Shown one piece after another: positions 25,717-34,231 of a DNA stretch of 34,231 bases; the first letter of the stretch is position 1, and the number at the start of each line of letters is the position of its first letter. This stretch comes from Halioxenophilus sp964342265 (GTDB lineage Bacteria; Pseudomonadota; Gammaproteobacteria; Pseudomonadales; Cellvibrionaceae): contig CAYFFE010000029.1 of assembly GCA_964342265.1 (NCBI GenBank), positions 1 through 34,231 on the forward strand, written 5' to 3'. The notes below the pieces were generated by a model, which saw nothing but the letters and a program-made list of their open reading frames with translations, ran no database searches and was not told where the DNA came from. The position numbers and the translations under genes were made by a program.

Positions 25717-26955
25717 ATGTCGAATGACAACAACCAACACCCTAACAAGTCGCAAAGTTATTTAGATAACGCCCAAGTTGCCACGATCGGTGTACGCGCC
25801 GGGCAGGTTCGCACACCGGAAGGCGAGCATGGCGAGCCCATTTTTACCACTTCCAGTTACGTCTTCGAATCAGCACAAGCCGCTGCCGATCGCTTCTCGG
25901 GCGAAGAGCCGGGCAATGTTTATACGCGCTATACCAACCCAACCGTTCGAACTTTTCAAGATCGTTTAGCCGCAATGGAAGGCGCCGAGGATTGTGTGGC
26001 CACAGCTTCGGGGATGGCGGCTATTTTAAGTACCTGCATGGCTTTGTTATCGGCCGGTGATCACGTGGTATGTTCGCGCAGTGTATTTGGCACCACTACG
26101 GTTTTATTCAATAAATACATGAGTAAATTCGGAGTAGAAACCACTTTCGTTAATCCGTTGGATATGGAGCAGTGGCGCAGTTCTATTCGGCCAAACACGC
26201 GGTTTTTATTTTTAGAAACCCCGTCTAATCCTTTGTGCGATGTGGTTGATATTGCGCAGTTAAGCCAATTGGCACACGATTATCAGTGCAAATTAATTGT
26301 CGATAATTGTTTTTGTACACCGGCGTTGCAACAGCCTTTAAAGCTGGGTGCCGACATAGTTATTCACTCGGCCACCAAATATTTAGACGGGCAGGGGCGA
26401 TGCCTGGGCGGTGCCGTGGTGGGCAACGCCGAAGATATGAACGAAGTGCTGGGCTTTCTGCGCTCCTGCGGGCCAACCATGAGCCCCTTCAACGCCTGGG
26501 TATTTTTAAAAGGCCTAGAAACATTGCGCTTACGGATGCAAGCGCACTCGGCCAATGCCCAAGCTCTTGCCGAATGGCTGCAAGCGCAAACCGCACTTGC
26601 AAACCCGGCGATTGAAAAAGTGTTTTATGCGGGATTGCCCTGTCACCCGGGTTACGATTTGGCAGCAAAGCAACAGAGCGCTTTTGGCGGTGTTTTATCG
26701 TTTAGAGTGGTTGGCGGGCGCGAACAGGCCTGGCGATTTATCGATGCCACACAACTGATGTCGCTCACAGCTAATTTGGGTGATGCCAAAACAACCATCG
26801 TACACCCGGCCACGACGACGCACGGCCGTTTAAGCGATGACGACAAAGCAGAAGCCGGCATTACGGAATCGCTCATTCGAGTTGCTGTGGGTTTGGAAGA
26901 TGTGCAAGATCTTATCGCTGATTTAGAGCGAGGTATTGCCGCTATTCGGCAGTAA
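25717..26955 (+). CDS. metZ: O-succinylhomoserine sulfhydrylase
   Basis: MetZ is a PLP enzyme of the Cys/Met metabolism family that makes homocysteine directly from O-succinylhomoserine and sulfide, bypassing cystathionine. The PLP-binding Lys221 is in HSATKYLDGQGRCLGG, whose DGQGRC extension is typical of MetZ. Other family segments are YTRYTNPTV, GMAAI, ETPSNPLCD and SLTANLGDAKT. The 412 residues match the family. Placement after purF is the conserved Pseudomonas-like context. No terminator is obvious after it. Confidence 0.94.
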   Translation: MSNDNNQHPNKSQSYLDNAQVATIGVRAGQVRTPEGEHGEPIFTTSSYVFESAQAAADRFSGEEPGNVYTRYTNPTVRTFQDRLAAMEGAEDCVATASGMAAILSTCMALLSAGDHVVCSRSVFGTTTVLFNKYMSKFGVETTFVNPLDMEQWRSSIRPNTRFLFLETPSNPLCDVVDIAQLSQLAHDYQCKLIVDNCFCTPALQQPLKLGADIVIHSATKYLDGQGRCLGGAVVGNAEDMNEVLGFLRSCGPTMSPFNAWVFLKGLETLRLRMQAHSANAQALAEWLQAQTALANPAIEKVFYAGLPCHPGYDLAAKQQSAFGGVLSFRVVGGREQAWRFIDATQLMSLTANLGDAKTTIVHPATTTHGRLSDDDKAEAGITESLIRVAVGLEDVQDLIADLERGIAAIRQ

Positions 26956-27266
26956 GTTATTAGTGCCTTACAGTAAGAGCGTGTTTTTTTTGCTCATAAC
27001 TGTTAACACTTAAAAACATTATATTTTCGTGATTATTTTAAATGCCGGCTTTGAATTAGTATCCAGTTTTTAACGGAAGCATCGGGTAGTATAAGTAAGC
27101 TTTTTATTCTTTAGGAAGCTCTGTTTAACTCATCCTTGAGTTAATTTGAAGAACAAAAAGATTTAAAAAATTAATTTTAATTACGAGAATGGCTTGTTCG
27201 AGTTGTTCAAACACAGAATTTAAAAGCGTTTTGTATTTTAGCGCTTTTTAAAACAAGGCGAAGATA
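26956..27266. other. intergenic region between metZ and the moxR operon
   Basis: This AT-rich stretch contains no gene I can support. Just before the next gene, AAAAGCG (27222-27228) and CGCTTTT (27242-27248) can pair as a hairpin followed by T residues. It lies 18 bases before the ATG, where it might act as a weak leader terminator or shape the mRNA start. The promoter of the operon must lie here, but no clear consensus pair is visible. Confidence 0.45.
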
Positions 27267-28187
27267 ATGCAATCGCTGGTATCGGCACTAATTTCAGAAA
27301 TCGGTAAGGTTGTTCACGGAAAAGAGCAACAAGTAAAAATGGCCTTGGCTTGTTTATTCAGCCAAGGCCATTTGCTAATTGAAGATCAGCCCGGAATGGG
27401 TAAAACCACACTGGCACAATCACTGGCTAAAGTACTCGGCCTGGAATACGCCCGTGTACAATTTACCAGCGATTTATTACCCGCCGATATCATCGGTGTT
27501 TCGGTATTTGATCAAACACATACGCGCTTTGACTTTCATCCTGGCCCAATTTTCACTCAATTGTTGTTGGCCGACGAAATCAATCGCACTTCGCCGAAAA
27601 CACAAAGTGCTTTATTAGAGGCCATGGAAGAGCGGCAAGTTACCAGCGATGGCGAAACCCGAGCACTGCCCAATCCCTTTTTTGTTATTGCCACGCAAAA
27701 TCCTTCCTCGCAAGACGGAACATTTCCGTTGCCAGAGTCGCAATTGGATCGCTTTTTAATGCGTATCAGTTTGGGCTATCCCGATGCGGAAGTGGAGCGC
27801 GCCATGCTAGCCGGCGAAGATCCACGGGCAAAAATGGACGGGTTGACTTGCAAAATTAAACCGGAACAAATGCAGCAGTTTATGGTGGAGTCGCAAAAAG
27901 TACAGGCTGCGCCGGCTATTTTGGATTACATTCAGCGATTAATCGCTTATACGCGAACCAGCGCTGATTTTGCCTTTGGCATATCCACCCGTGGTGCATT
28001 GTCGTTAATGCGTTGTGCACGGACTTGGGCGTTTATGCATGGCCGCAGCCACATTGTGCCGGAAGACATACAACTGTTGTTACCGGCGGTTGTGGGCCAC
28101 CGAGTGCGGGATACTGCAGATTACACTGGGCAAAGCGGTTTGGCCTTAATCGAGCGAGCGCTTGAGAATGTGGAAGTTGTCGCTTAA
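27267..28187 (+). CDS. MoxR-family AAA+ ATPase
   Basis: This 306-residue ATPase has Walker A QPGMGKTT (Lys46), Walker B LLLADEINRTSPKTQ (Asp103-Glu104), sensor 1 FFVIATQNPSSQDGTFPLPE and the AAA_lid_2 C-terminal domain. MoxR proteins act as chaperones that assemble or activate partner proteins, typically with DUF58 or VWA proteins. The gene overlaps the DUF58 gene by 20 bp and belongs to the common moxR-DUF58-transglutaminase operon. The substrate in this class is unknown. Confidence 0.94.
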   Translation: MQSLVSALISEIGKVVHGKEQQVKMALACLFSQGHLLIEDQPGMGKTTLAQSLAKVLGLEYARVQFTSDLLPADIIGVSVFDQTHTRFDFHPGPIFTQLLLADEINRTSPKTQSALLEAMEERQVTSDGETRALPNPFFVIATQNPSSQDGTFPLPESQLDRFLMRISLGYPDAEVERAMLAGEDPRAKMDGLTCKIKPEQMQQFMVESQKVQAAPAILDYIQRLIAYTRTSADFAFGISTRGALSLMRCARTWAFMHGRSHIVPEDIQLLLPAVVGHRVRDTADYTGQSGLALIERALENVEVVA

Positions 28188-29163
28188 TCCTAGGCCGTGG
28201 TTTGAATATCGTTTTCAGCGTTTTTTAAAACGTTCTATCCCCCGACAAGACAGCATTCAGCTGCGGCAAAAAAACCTATTTATTTTCCCCAATATGAACG
28301 GCTGGGCGTTTGTTCTGGCGGGTATTTTAATTTGGCTGCTGGGTACCAATTACGACAATAATTTAGCGCTATCGTTGGCTTTTTTTATTGCAGCATTATT
28401 TTTAGTCACTATTTACCACACCTTTAATAATCTCCATCACTTGCAATTAAAATTTATTAAAGCAACACCCGTGTTTAGTGGTGAGCTGGCGCAAATTCAG
28501 TTGCAAATTATTGCGGGTAATAGCGATAGGTTATCGGTGAAAATGCATTGGCCCGGTGGCAACAAAACCATTCACGATTTTAACAAGGGGCAACAGGACG
28601 TTATTACCTTGTATGTGCCCACAAAACATCGTGGCTGGTATCGTCCGCCGCGTTTAAATGTGGAGTCCACTTACCCCGTTGGTTTATGGCGCTGTTGGAC
28701 GCTGTTGGATTTGGATGTAAAAATTTTAACCTACCCGAAACCCATGGCTACCAAGCACTTACCGCACACTAGTAGCGATGATCGAGAAGGGCAGCTGCAA
28801 GCGGTGGAAGGCGGCGAGGATTTTCACGGTTTAAGAGCGTTTAGAATTGGCGATTCGCTCAAGCACGTATCTTGGAAACATTATGCTCAAGGCCGCGGCT
28901 TGCACACCAAAAATTACAGCGACTTTTTAGACAGTCGCATTTGGCTGGATTGGGATTTGTTGCCGGGGCTTGATCGCGAGGCGCGATTATCGCGATTAAC
29001 CTTTTTAGCTATCGAAGCCGAAAAATCTAAGGATGAATACGGTTTGCGAATACCCGGAATCGAAATTAAACCCAGCCGTGGCAATAACCACTTATTATCT
29101 GTTTTAAAAACTCTCGCTTTATTCGAACAACCCAATCCCACTGAGGCGGAGTCGAGTTTATGA
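28168..29163 (+). CDS. DUF58 domain-containing membrane protein
   Basis: The protein is 331 residues from the ATG at 28168; a TTG two codons upstream is possible. Two membrane helices lie at about 45-75. The DUF58 signature (about 214-245) contains GGEDFHGLRAFRIGDSLKHV and SWKHYAQ. DUF58 proteins are linked to MoxR ATPases and often carry a degenerate VWA-like fold. The start lies inside the end of the moxR gene, and its stop overlaps the next gene's start (ATGA), so the three genes are almost certainly translationally coupled. Confidence 0.9.
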   Translation: MWKLSLNPRPWFEYRFQRFLKRSIPRQDSIQLRQKNLFIFPNMNGWAFVLAGILIWLLGTNYDNNLALSLAFFIAALFLVTIYHTFNNLHHLQLKFIKATPVFSGELAQIQLQIIAGNSDRLSVKMHWPGGNKTIHDFNKGQQDVITLYVPTKHRGWYRPPRLNVESTYPVGLWRCWTLLDLDVKILTYPKPMATKHLPHTSSDDREGQLQAVEGGEDFHGLRAFRIGDSLKHVSWKHYAQGRGLHTKNYSDFLDSRIWLDWDLLPGLDREARLSRLTFLAIEAEKSKDEYGLRIPGIEIKPSRGNNHLLSVLKTLALFEQPNPTEAESSL

Positions 29164-31154
29164 GCCAAATGCAACAACTGCCGCGCGCTTGCTTAGCCTG
29201 GATGTTGCTGGCTCTAGTGGCCGTGGTAATTCCCCATGCACGGCATTTACCTGTCTGGGAATTAGTTGCTATCAGCGGTGTGCTATTTTGGCGAATTCAA
29301 TTACACCGAGGTTTTTGGTTTTTACCGGGGCGGTGGACAAAATTACTGTTAGCAGTATTATCGGTAATTGGATTGCGATTACAGTACGGATCGCTGTTTG
29401 CCATGGAGCCTATGGTGGGCTTGTTGGTTATTTCCGTCATGTTAAAACTGTTGGAAATGTATCGCAGCCGAGATGCCATTATCGTGGTTTTGTTAGGTTT
29501 TTTTATCGCCGCCACGCAATTTTTATTCAGTCAAACCTTTTTTGATTTTCTGTACGGTCTTTTATGTTTTGTTTTACTGGTGGCCACGCTGGTTTCTCTG
29601 GCACAGGGTGAGGGTTCACGCAGTACCAGTAAAACATTACCTCTGGCCGCTAAGTTAACGGTTCAATGCATTCCCGTTATGGTGGTCCTGTTTTTACTTT
29701 TTCCCCGATTTGGTTCTTTGTGGGCTGTGCCGCTACCGCAAACCAGTGCGCAAACCGGCATCAGCGATTTTATGTCGCCGGGGGATATTACCAATTTATC
29801 CAGAAACGGCGGGCGTGCGTTTACGGTTACATTTGAGGACCAAGTTCCACCCAATCGAGATTTATACTGGCGTGGATTAACGCTCTCTTATTTTGACGGT
29901 CGTGCCTGGTCGCCTAGCCAATGGGGTGAATACCCAGAAAACACACAAGTACATTGGCAAGATCTCAAAAAGCCTGACTGGCGAGACCAGGGCGTTGCTT
30001 TATCTGATCCCATTAATTACCAAATTATTTTAGAACCAACTCATCGACCTTGGATGTTTGTGCTACCGCTAGCAGAGGTTAATCAAGAACACACGGGAAT
30101 TACGCGCGAATTTACGTTGGTTCATAAGGATGTTGTCTCTAATCGTGTTAAATACGATGCAAAGTCCAGCCTCACATACACTATCGATCAATCAGAGTTA
30201 ACGGGTTACAGCTTAAAAAGAAATTTAAGATTACCCGATAACTATAACCCTCAAACGTTAGCCATTGCCGAACAATGGGCCAATACTGCCGATTCCGATA
30301 AAGAAGTTATCGAACGTTTTTTGGCTATGGTTCAACAAGATTTTGTTTATACCCTGCAGCCGCCTGCACTGGGCAAACACAGTGTGGATGAGTTTTTGTG
30401 GCAAACCAAAACGGGTTTTTGCGAACACTTTGCCAGTGCTTTTGTAATCTTTATGCGAGCTGCCGGAATACCGGCGCGAGTCGTTACGGGTTATCAAGGT
30501 GGCGAGTGGATCGGGAATTTTTTGCAAGTTTCACAGGCCGATGCTCACGCCTGGGCAGAAGTTTGGTTAGAAGGCGAGGGCTGGGTAAGAGTGGACCCCA
30601 CATCGGCGGTTGCCCCCAACCGCATCGAATCGGGTATCCGCGAGGTTTTTTCTCGACCCGTGGATAATTTGTTATCCATGGAGGCCTATCGACACATTGG
30701 ATTTTTAAATCGTATTCGTTTGCAAATGGATGTCTGGAATTACCAATGGCAACGCTATGTGTTGAATTACAATCAAGAGCAACAGTCTAATTTGATTACC
30801 AAATTACTAGGTAATATCAATTGGTTGAATGCCGGTTTGTTATTGGTTGGCAGTGTGGGTGGTGTGTTGGGCTTGGTGGCTTTGTATTTATGGCTAAGTA
30901 ATCGCCCAATAAAGCCCGCAGAAGAAATTATACTGTTTAACAAATTTTGTAAGCGTTGCAAGGCTAACGGCCACCAGAAAAAAACTGGAGAAAGCGCGCG
31001 AGCCTACATACAAAGGCTCGGTACCATTTATCCCTCTAAGCGTGAACATATGTATCGCATTTTAGAGTTGTTTGAACAAGTGAGTTACCTGAGTGATTCA
31101 CAAGCCGTAAAGGATTTACGGCTAGAGGTAGAACGCTTTTATCTGCCTCGCTAA
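29160..31154 (+). CDS. membrane transglutaminase-like protein, TgpA type (DUF3488, transglutaminase core, DUF4129)
   Basis: The 664-residue protein starts with five to six membrane helices (about 10-190, DUF3488 region), then a large periplasmic part with a transglutaminase-like core. The catalytic triad is visible: Cys421 in TGFCEHFASAF, His463 in DAHAWAEVW and Asp479 in RVDPTS. A last membrane helix (about 555-580) is followed by a cytoplasmic DUF4129-like tail. It resembles P. aeruginosa TgpA, reported as essential for growth there. Its physiological substrate is unknown, but the periplasmic location of the triad suggests cell-envelope work. It overlaps the DUF58 gene by 4 bp and ends the operon. 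Confidence 0.93.
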   Translation: MSQMQQLPRACLAWMLLALVAVVIPHARHLPVWELVAISGVLFWRIQLHRGFWFLPGRWTKLLLAVLSVIGLRLQYGSLFAMEPMVGLLVISVMLKLLEMYRSRDAIIVVLLGFFIAATQFLFSQTFFDFLYGLLCFVLLVATLVSLAQGEGSRSTSKTLPLAAKLTVQCIPVMVVLFLLFPRFGSLWAVPLPQTSAQTGISDFMSPGDITNLSRNGGRAFTVTFEDQVPPNRDLYWRGLTLSYFDGRAWSPSQWGEYPENTQVHWQDLKKPDWRDQGVALSDPINYQIILEPTHRPWMFVLPLAEVNQEHTGITREFTLVHKDVVSNRVKYDAKSSLTYTIDQSELTGYSLKRNLRLPDNYNPQTLAIAEQWANTADSDKEVIERFLAMVQQDFVYTLQPPALGKHSVDEFLWQTKTGFCEHFASAFVIFMRAAGIPARVVTGYQGGEWIGNFLQVSQADAHAWAEVWLEGEGWVRVDPTSAVAPNRIESGIREVFSRPVDNLLSMEAYRHIGFLNRIRLQMDVWNYQWQRYVLNYNQEQQSNLITKLLGNINWLNAGLLLVGSVGGVLGLVALYLWLSNRPIKPAEEIILFNKFCKRCKANGHQKKTGESARAYIQRLGTIYPSKREHMYRILELFEQVSYLSDSQAVKDLRLEVERFYLPR

Positions 31155-31411
31155 AACTCACCAACTCAAGCAAACCTTAAACAAGGCGTTGCTGCGAGAG
31201 GCTTTTCCGGTTAAAGTTGCCAGGTTTTATTTATGGTGTTAGGGCTTACTCTTTTGGTTTAGGGGCTCTTTAGGCGTTCTTTAGGGCTAAACTTTTAAAA
31301 CTGAACGATAAACTTTAGTTGCTGAGCTTTAAACATAGAGTTTTTACCCTAAATTACACAAATACACACTGTATAAAACTCACTTAATCAGGGAATTGAC
31401 CGTACCGGCCC

Positions 31412-31798
31412 ATGTACCGCTACCATCGCACCATTGCTAGTTTGGCGCTATTATCCGTTTTGTTGCGGGTTTTGGTTCCTAGTGGCTATATGCCTAGCAA
31501 TGTATCGGAGGGTTGGTACCTTAAGCTGTGCCACCATGGCTTAACGGCTGAAGTTGTTCAAATTCTTTTGGGTGATCATGGTCACCACCATCATCACGAC
31601 CACGATAGTCATTCTGCGTCTACTGTTGATCAATGTGATTTAGGCAGTGGTTATGCAGGTTCGGCGCTGATCAATACCATCGATTTCTTGCCGTCGATTT
31701 TTTTTGCTTCCACGTTAGTTCTTGCCTTTTACCTTAACAGTGTTCTGCAAACTTTAGTTCGGCTGTACAATTCTCGCGCACCTCCTTTCTTCTTTTAA
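31412..31798 (+). CDS. DUF2946-like His-rich membrane protein
   Basis: This 128-residue protein begins with a hydrophobic segment (about 7-23), then the family-like RVLVPSGYMPSN and LKLCHHG (Cys40, His41, His42). A histidine-rich stretch follows at 56-67 (HGHHHHHDHDSH), then Cys75 and a second membrane segment (about 90-112). The order matches DUF2946, small proteins usually found next to TonB-dependent metal receptors or copper genes; P. aeruginosa has such genes beside oprC. The His/Asp cluster should bind transition metals such as Cu, Zn or Ni. A TonB-dependent receptor gene follows 173 bp later. Function is inferred from motif and context. Confidence 0.7.
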   Translation: MYRYHRTIASLALLSVLLRVLVPSGYMPSNVSEGWYLKLCHHGLTAEVVQILLGDHGHHHHHDHDSHSASTVDQCDLGSGYAGSALINTIDFLPSIFFASTLVLAFYLNSVLQTLVRLYNSRAPPFFF

Positions 31799-31971
31799 TT
31801 CGTTATTTATTGCAACTAAATTATTTCGTTTAAGCCATTGTTAAGTGCAGTGGACTTATTGACGTTGTGTTGCCGTTAAAAAAATATCTTCGAGTTTAAC
31901 TTGTAGTTGTTCAAAACCCGCAAGTCTTAAACTTATTTTTCTTATAAAAATTATCGAATTAAGGACTGGAA

Positions 31972-34092
31972 ATGTTCCGAGAAAAACCATTACATCAGTG
32001 TATTAAAGCCGCGAGCTGTATTTTGCCCGTAATATCTGTGTTTGTATCGGTAACAAGCATTGCGGATGTTACTAATACCAATTCAACACAATCTGAACAA
32101 AATATCGAGGAGATATGGGTGCATGGCGATTCCGAAGCCATTGCCGAGGATTATGCGCTGGCCGCAAAAATTCCCGGTGGTGTCACCGTGCTGGATACCG
32201 GAAAATTGCGTGAAAAAAGCTTACAAAATCTAGCCGATGTTTTGCGCTACGTGCCGGGAGTTTGGGCGGCCAGCGATAACGGTGGTCAGGGCGTGTTTTT
32301 TAGCAGTCGTGGATCTAACTTGGATGCAACCAACTTTGATAACAACGGCATTAAATTACTGCAAGACGGTTTGCCGGTTACTACGGCCGACGGCAATAAT
32401 CACAATCGTATTATCGATCCACTCAGTTCTCGCTCTGCTACCTTTGCTCGCGGTGCTAATGCGTATTCGTTAGGCGCCAGTACATTAGGGGGCGCCATTA
32501 ATTTTAAAACGCCTACAGGTCGTGATATTTCCGGGGTGAATTTACGTGTTAACGGTGGTAGCCACGAATTAAGCGAAGGACGGTTAACCGCGGGAGGTGT
32601 TACCGGTGCCGGTACGCTCGATGGCTTAGTAACACTTGAAGCGCGTTCCTGGGGAGGTTATAGAGATCAAAACCGTGAAGATCGTACGGGCTTGTACGCC
32701 AATGGTGGCTGGCAAATTAGCGAACAATTGGATACTCGTTTGTATTTTACCTACCTCGATAACGACCAAGAAATTCCAGGTTCGCTCTCCCGCCAACAAT
32801 TCGAAGATGATCCCGAACAGGCGAGTGCCAGCGCCTCCCAGGGTAACTTTCAGTTAGATGTTACGACGTGGCGGGTGGCCAGTAAGTCGCATTGGCAAAT
32901 CAGTGATAACCAACGCTTGGAATTTGGTGTGTCTTTGGAAGAGCAGGAATTATTTCATCCCATTGTGCAAACGCCATTTTTCAGTTTGTTGATCGATACC
33001 GATCACCAAGACATTGGCGGTGTGGTTCGCTATGAGCAAGATCTTAAAAACCACCAAATAACACTCGGACTAAACTACGGCAGAAATTCCGTGGAGGGGG
33101 AGCATTTTAGTCATGAGGGCGCACGACCTATTGCATTGAGTACATTGGTTGACAACAATGCGGAGAATTGGGAGTTTTATATTCAGGATGAGTGGCAAGT
33201 ATCTCACTCGCTGCGTTTTATTACCGCTCTTCAAGCAGTTATCGCCGAGCGCACTGTGGAGTCGCGAAGTGCTGAGCCAGGTAATCCCATTACCAACAAT
33301 CCACAAGGTGACTACGACGCAGTTAATCCACGCATTGGTATTTTGTGGGACTATGCCGATAACTCAACCCTTTATGCCAATGTAAGTCGATTGTACGAGC
33401 CTCCAACGAATTTTGAATTGGAAGACGACGTTCGTGGCAACGATCAACCCCTAGATGCCATGAATGGTGTGGTTGCAGAAATTGGCACTCGTGGTAGGTT
33501 AGTTACCCGAAACAACAATCGCTGGAATTGGGATGTGGCGGCGTACTATGCCAGCATTAACGATGAAATCTTATCGCGTGAAGACCCCAATGCGCCGGGT
33601 CAAAGTTTGGCAACCAATGTGGACTCCACCATCCATGCTGGTATTGAGGCGCTGTTAACGGGCGATATTCAAATTGCCAGCGGCAATGCTTGGTCGGTTG
33701 CACCCACATTAAGTGCTACATTAAATTACTTCAAATTCGACGACGATCCCAATTACGGTAGCAATGATTTGCCAGCGGCGCCGGACTTTAGTTTACGTGG
33801 AGAACTTATTGCTCGGCATACCAGTGGTTTTTATGTGGGCCCAGTAATTGATTGGGTTGGAGAGCGTTGGGCCGACTTTGAAAATACTTATAAGGTTGAT
33901 GACTATCAGTTACTGGGCTTGCGTGGTGGCTACGATACTAAACAGTGGCGCACGTTTGTTGAGGTTCACAACCTGTTTGATGAAAACTACGTGTCTTCTC
34001 ACAGTGTGCGCGACCAGGCCGGTGAAGATGAGCAAATCCTCAGCTCGGGGTTACCGTTCAGTCTTTATGCAGGCGTAGAATTTAGACTGTAA
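31972..34092 (+). CDS. TonB-dependent outer-membrane receptor
   Basis: The 706-residue protein has a signal peptide (about 1-31, SIA before DVT), a TonB-box-like EEIWVHG (about 46-52), a plug domain (about 60-170; NLADVLRYVPGVW, ARGANAYSLGASTLGGAINF) and a 22-strand-type beta-barrel. The end VEFRL with NLFDENY upstream is the family's C-terminal signature. Such receptors import metal chelates, siderophores, cobalamin or sugars using energy from TonB-ExbBD. The plug is FecA-like rather than OprC-like. The His-rich DUF2946-like gene just upstream points to a metal or metal complex as substrate, but this is inference. The ribosome-binding site is AAGGA before the ATG. No Fur box is recognisable in the 173-bp spacer. 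Confidence 0.92.
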   Translation: MFREKPLHQCIKAASCILPVISVFVSVTSIADVTNTNSTQSEQNIEEIWVHGDSEAIAEDYALAAKIPGGVTVLDTGKLREKSLQNLADVLRYVPGVWAASDNGGQGVFFSSRGSNLDATNFDNNGIKLLQDGLPVTTADGNNHNRIIDPLSSRSATFARGANAYSLGASTLGGAINFKTPTGRDISGVNLRVNGGSHELSEGRLTAGGVTGAGTLDGLVTLEARSWGGYRDQNREDRTGLYANGGWQISEQLDTRLYFTYLDNDQEIPGSLSRQQFEDDPEQASASASQGNFQLDVTTWRVASKSHWQISDNQRLEFGVSLEEQELFHPIVQTPFFSLLIDTDHQDIGGVVRYEQDLKNHQITLGLNYGRNSVEGEHFSHEGARPIALSTLVDNNAENWEFYIQDEWQVSHSLRFITALQAVIAERTVESRSAEPGNPITNNPQGDYDAVNPRIGILWDYADNSTLYANVSRLYEPPTNFELEDDVRGNDQPLDAMNGVVAEIGTRGRLVTRNNNRWNWDVAAYYASINDEILSREDPNAPGQSLATNVDSTIHAGIEALLTGDIQIASGNAWSVAPTLSATLNYFKFDDDPNYGSNDLPAAPDFSLRGELIARHTSGFYVGPVIDWVGERWADFENTYKVDDYQLLGLRGGYDTKQWRTFVEVHNLFDENYVSSHSVRDQAGEDEQILSSGLPFSLYAGVEFRL

Positions 34093-34181
34093 AAATAAGT
34101 AGACATCAAAACGTTATATTAACTCTAAACGCTTTTATCAGAGTTTACTAAAATAAAATATAAAAGCGTGAATTGTTTAAG

Positions 34182-34229
34182 GGAACCTCTGATTAACCCA
34201 GAGGTTCCTCCTGCACAAGGATGTGCAGG
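34182..34229. repeat. two adjacent perfect hairpins at the window edge
   Basis: GGAACCTCTG / CAGAGGTTCC (34182-34191 and 34199-34208, 7-base loop) is followed one base later by CCTGCACA / TGTGCAGG (34210-34217 and 34222-34229, 4-base loop). No T-run follows, so an intrinsic terminator is unlikely. The pair could be a REP/MITE-like element or the terminal part of a larger repeat or insertion sequence that continues beyond the window. Confidence 0.6.
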
Positions 34230-34231
34230 CA

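Noticed and set aside
26960..27000. T-run after metZ (GAGCGTGTTTTTTTTGCTC) as a terminator
   Set aside because: The T-run lies in the loop of a weak 4-bp stem rather than after a stable hairpin.
34182..34231. Calling an insertion sequence at the right edge
   Set aside because: No transposase, target duplication or partner inverted repeat is in the window; only the hairpins can be supported.

Overview
The window reads as chromosomal DNA of a marine-type gammaproteobacterium, most likely of the Cellvibrionales (Saccharophagus/Teredinibacter-like) or a close relative. The main evidence is the conserved block asd - fimV - truA - trpF - trpB - trpA - accD - folC - dedD - cvpA - purF - metZ. In Pseudomonas the same block exists, but trpBA sits elsewhere. 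The assignment is inference from gene order and protein style; there is no rRNA or tRNA gene to confirm it.

Layout. (1) 1-567: the 3' end of a gene of near-identical 126-bp TPR repeats, cut by the window edge. (2) 792-4820: a mixed accessory region. It holds a minus-strand group (phytase-like lipoprotein, single-domain voltage-gated cation channel of the NavBac type, 61-aa unknown), a divergent HSL-type alpha/beta hydrolase, a 24-bp tandem repeat and a small membrane protein. (3) 4868-10337: on the minus strand, a PhoB/OmpR-type response regulator and its histidine kinase, followed by a large lipoprotein with a collagen-like stalk, a choice-of-anchor-I-like propeller and a phytase-like esterase domain. 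(4) 10619-11014: a stand-alone SMI1/KNR4-like (SUKH) protein. (5) 11161-26955: the housekeeping block, covering the aspartate pathway (asd), the polar hub protein FimV, tRNA pseudouridylation (truA), tryptophan synthesis (trpFBA), fatty-acid synthesis (accD), folate (folC), cell division (dedD/SPOR), purine synthesis (cvpA-purF) and methionine (metZ). (6) 27267-31154: a tightly overlapping MoxR ATPase - DUF58 - transglutaminase (TgpA type) operon. (7) 31412-34092: a His-rich DUF2946-like membrane protein followed by a TonB-dependent outer-membrane receptor, a likely metal or metal-chelate uptake pair. Two strong tandem hairpins lie at the extreme right edge.

The points I rate highest are: the channel's selectivity filter (TFEDWTD), which has Asp at two of the three positions changed to make Ca-selective CavAb from NavAb; the pair of phytase-like lipoproteins around an esterase and beside a two-component system; Glu instead of the usual catalytic Asp at position 60 of TrpA; and the His-rich DUF2946/TonB receptor pair. 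I found no CRISPR array, prophage, intact insertion sequence or clear defence system. Nothing here proves a wholly new system.
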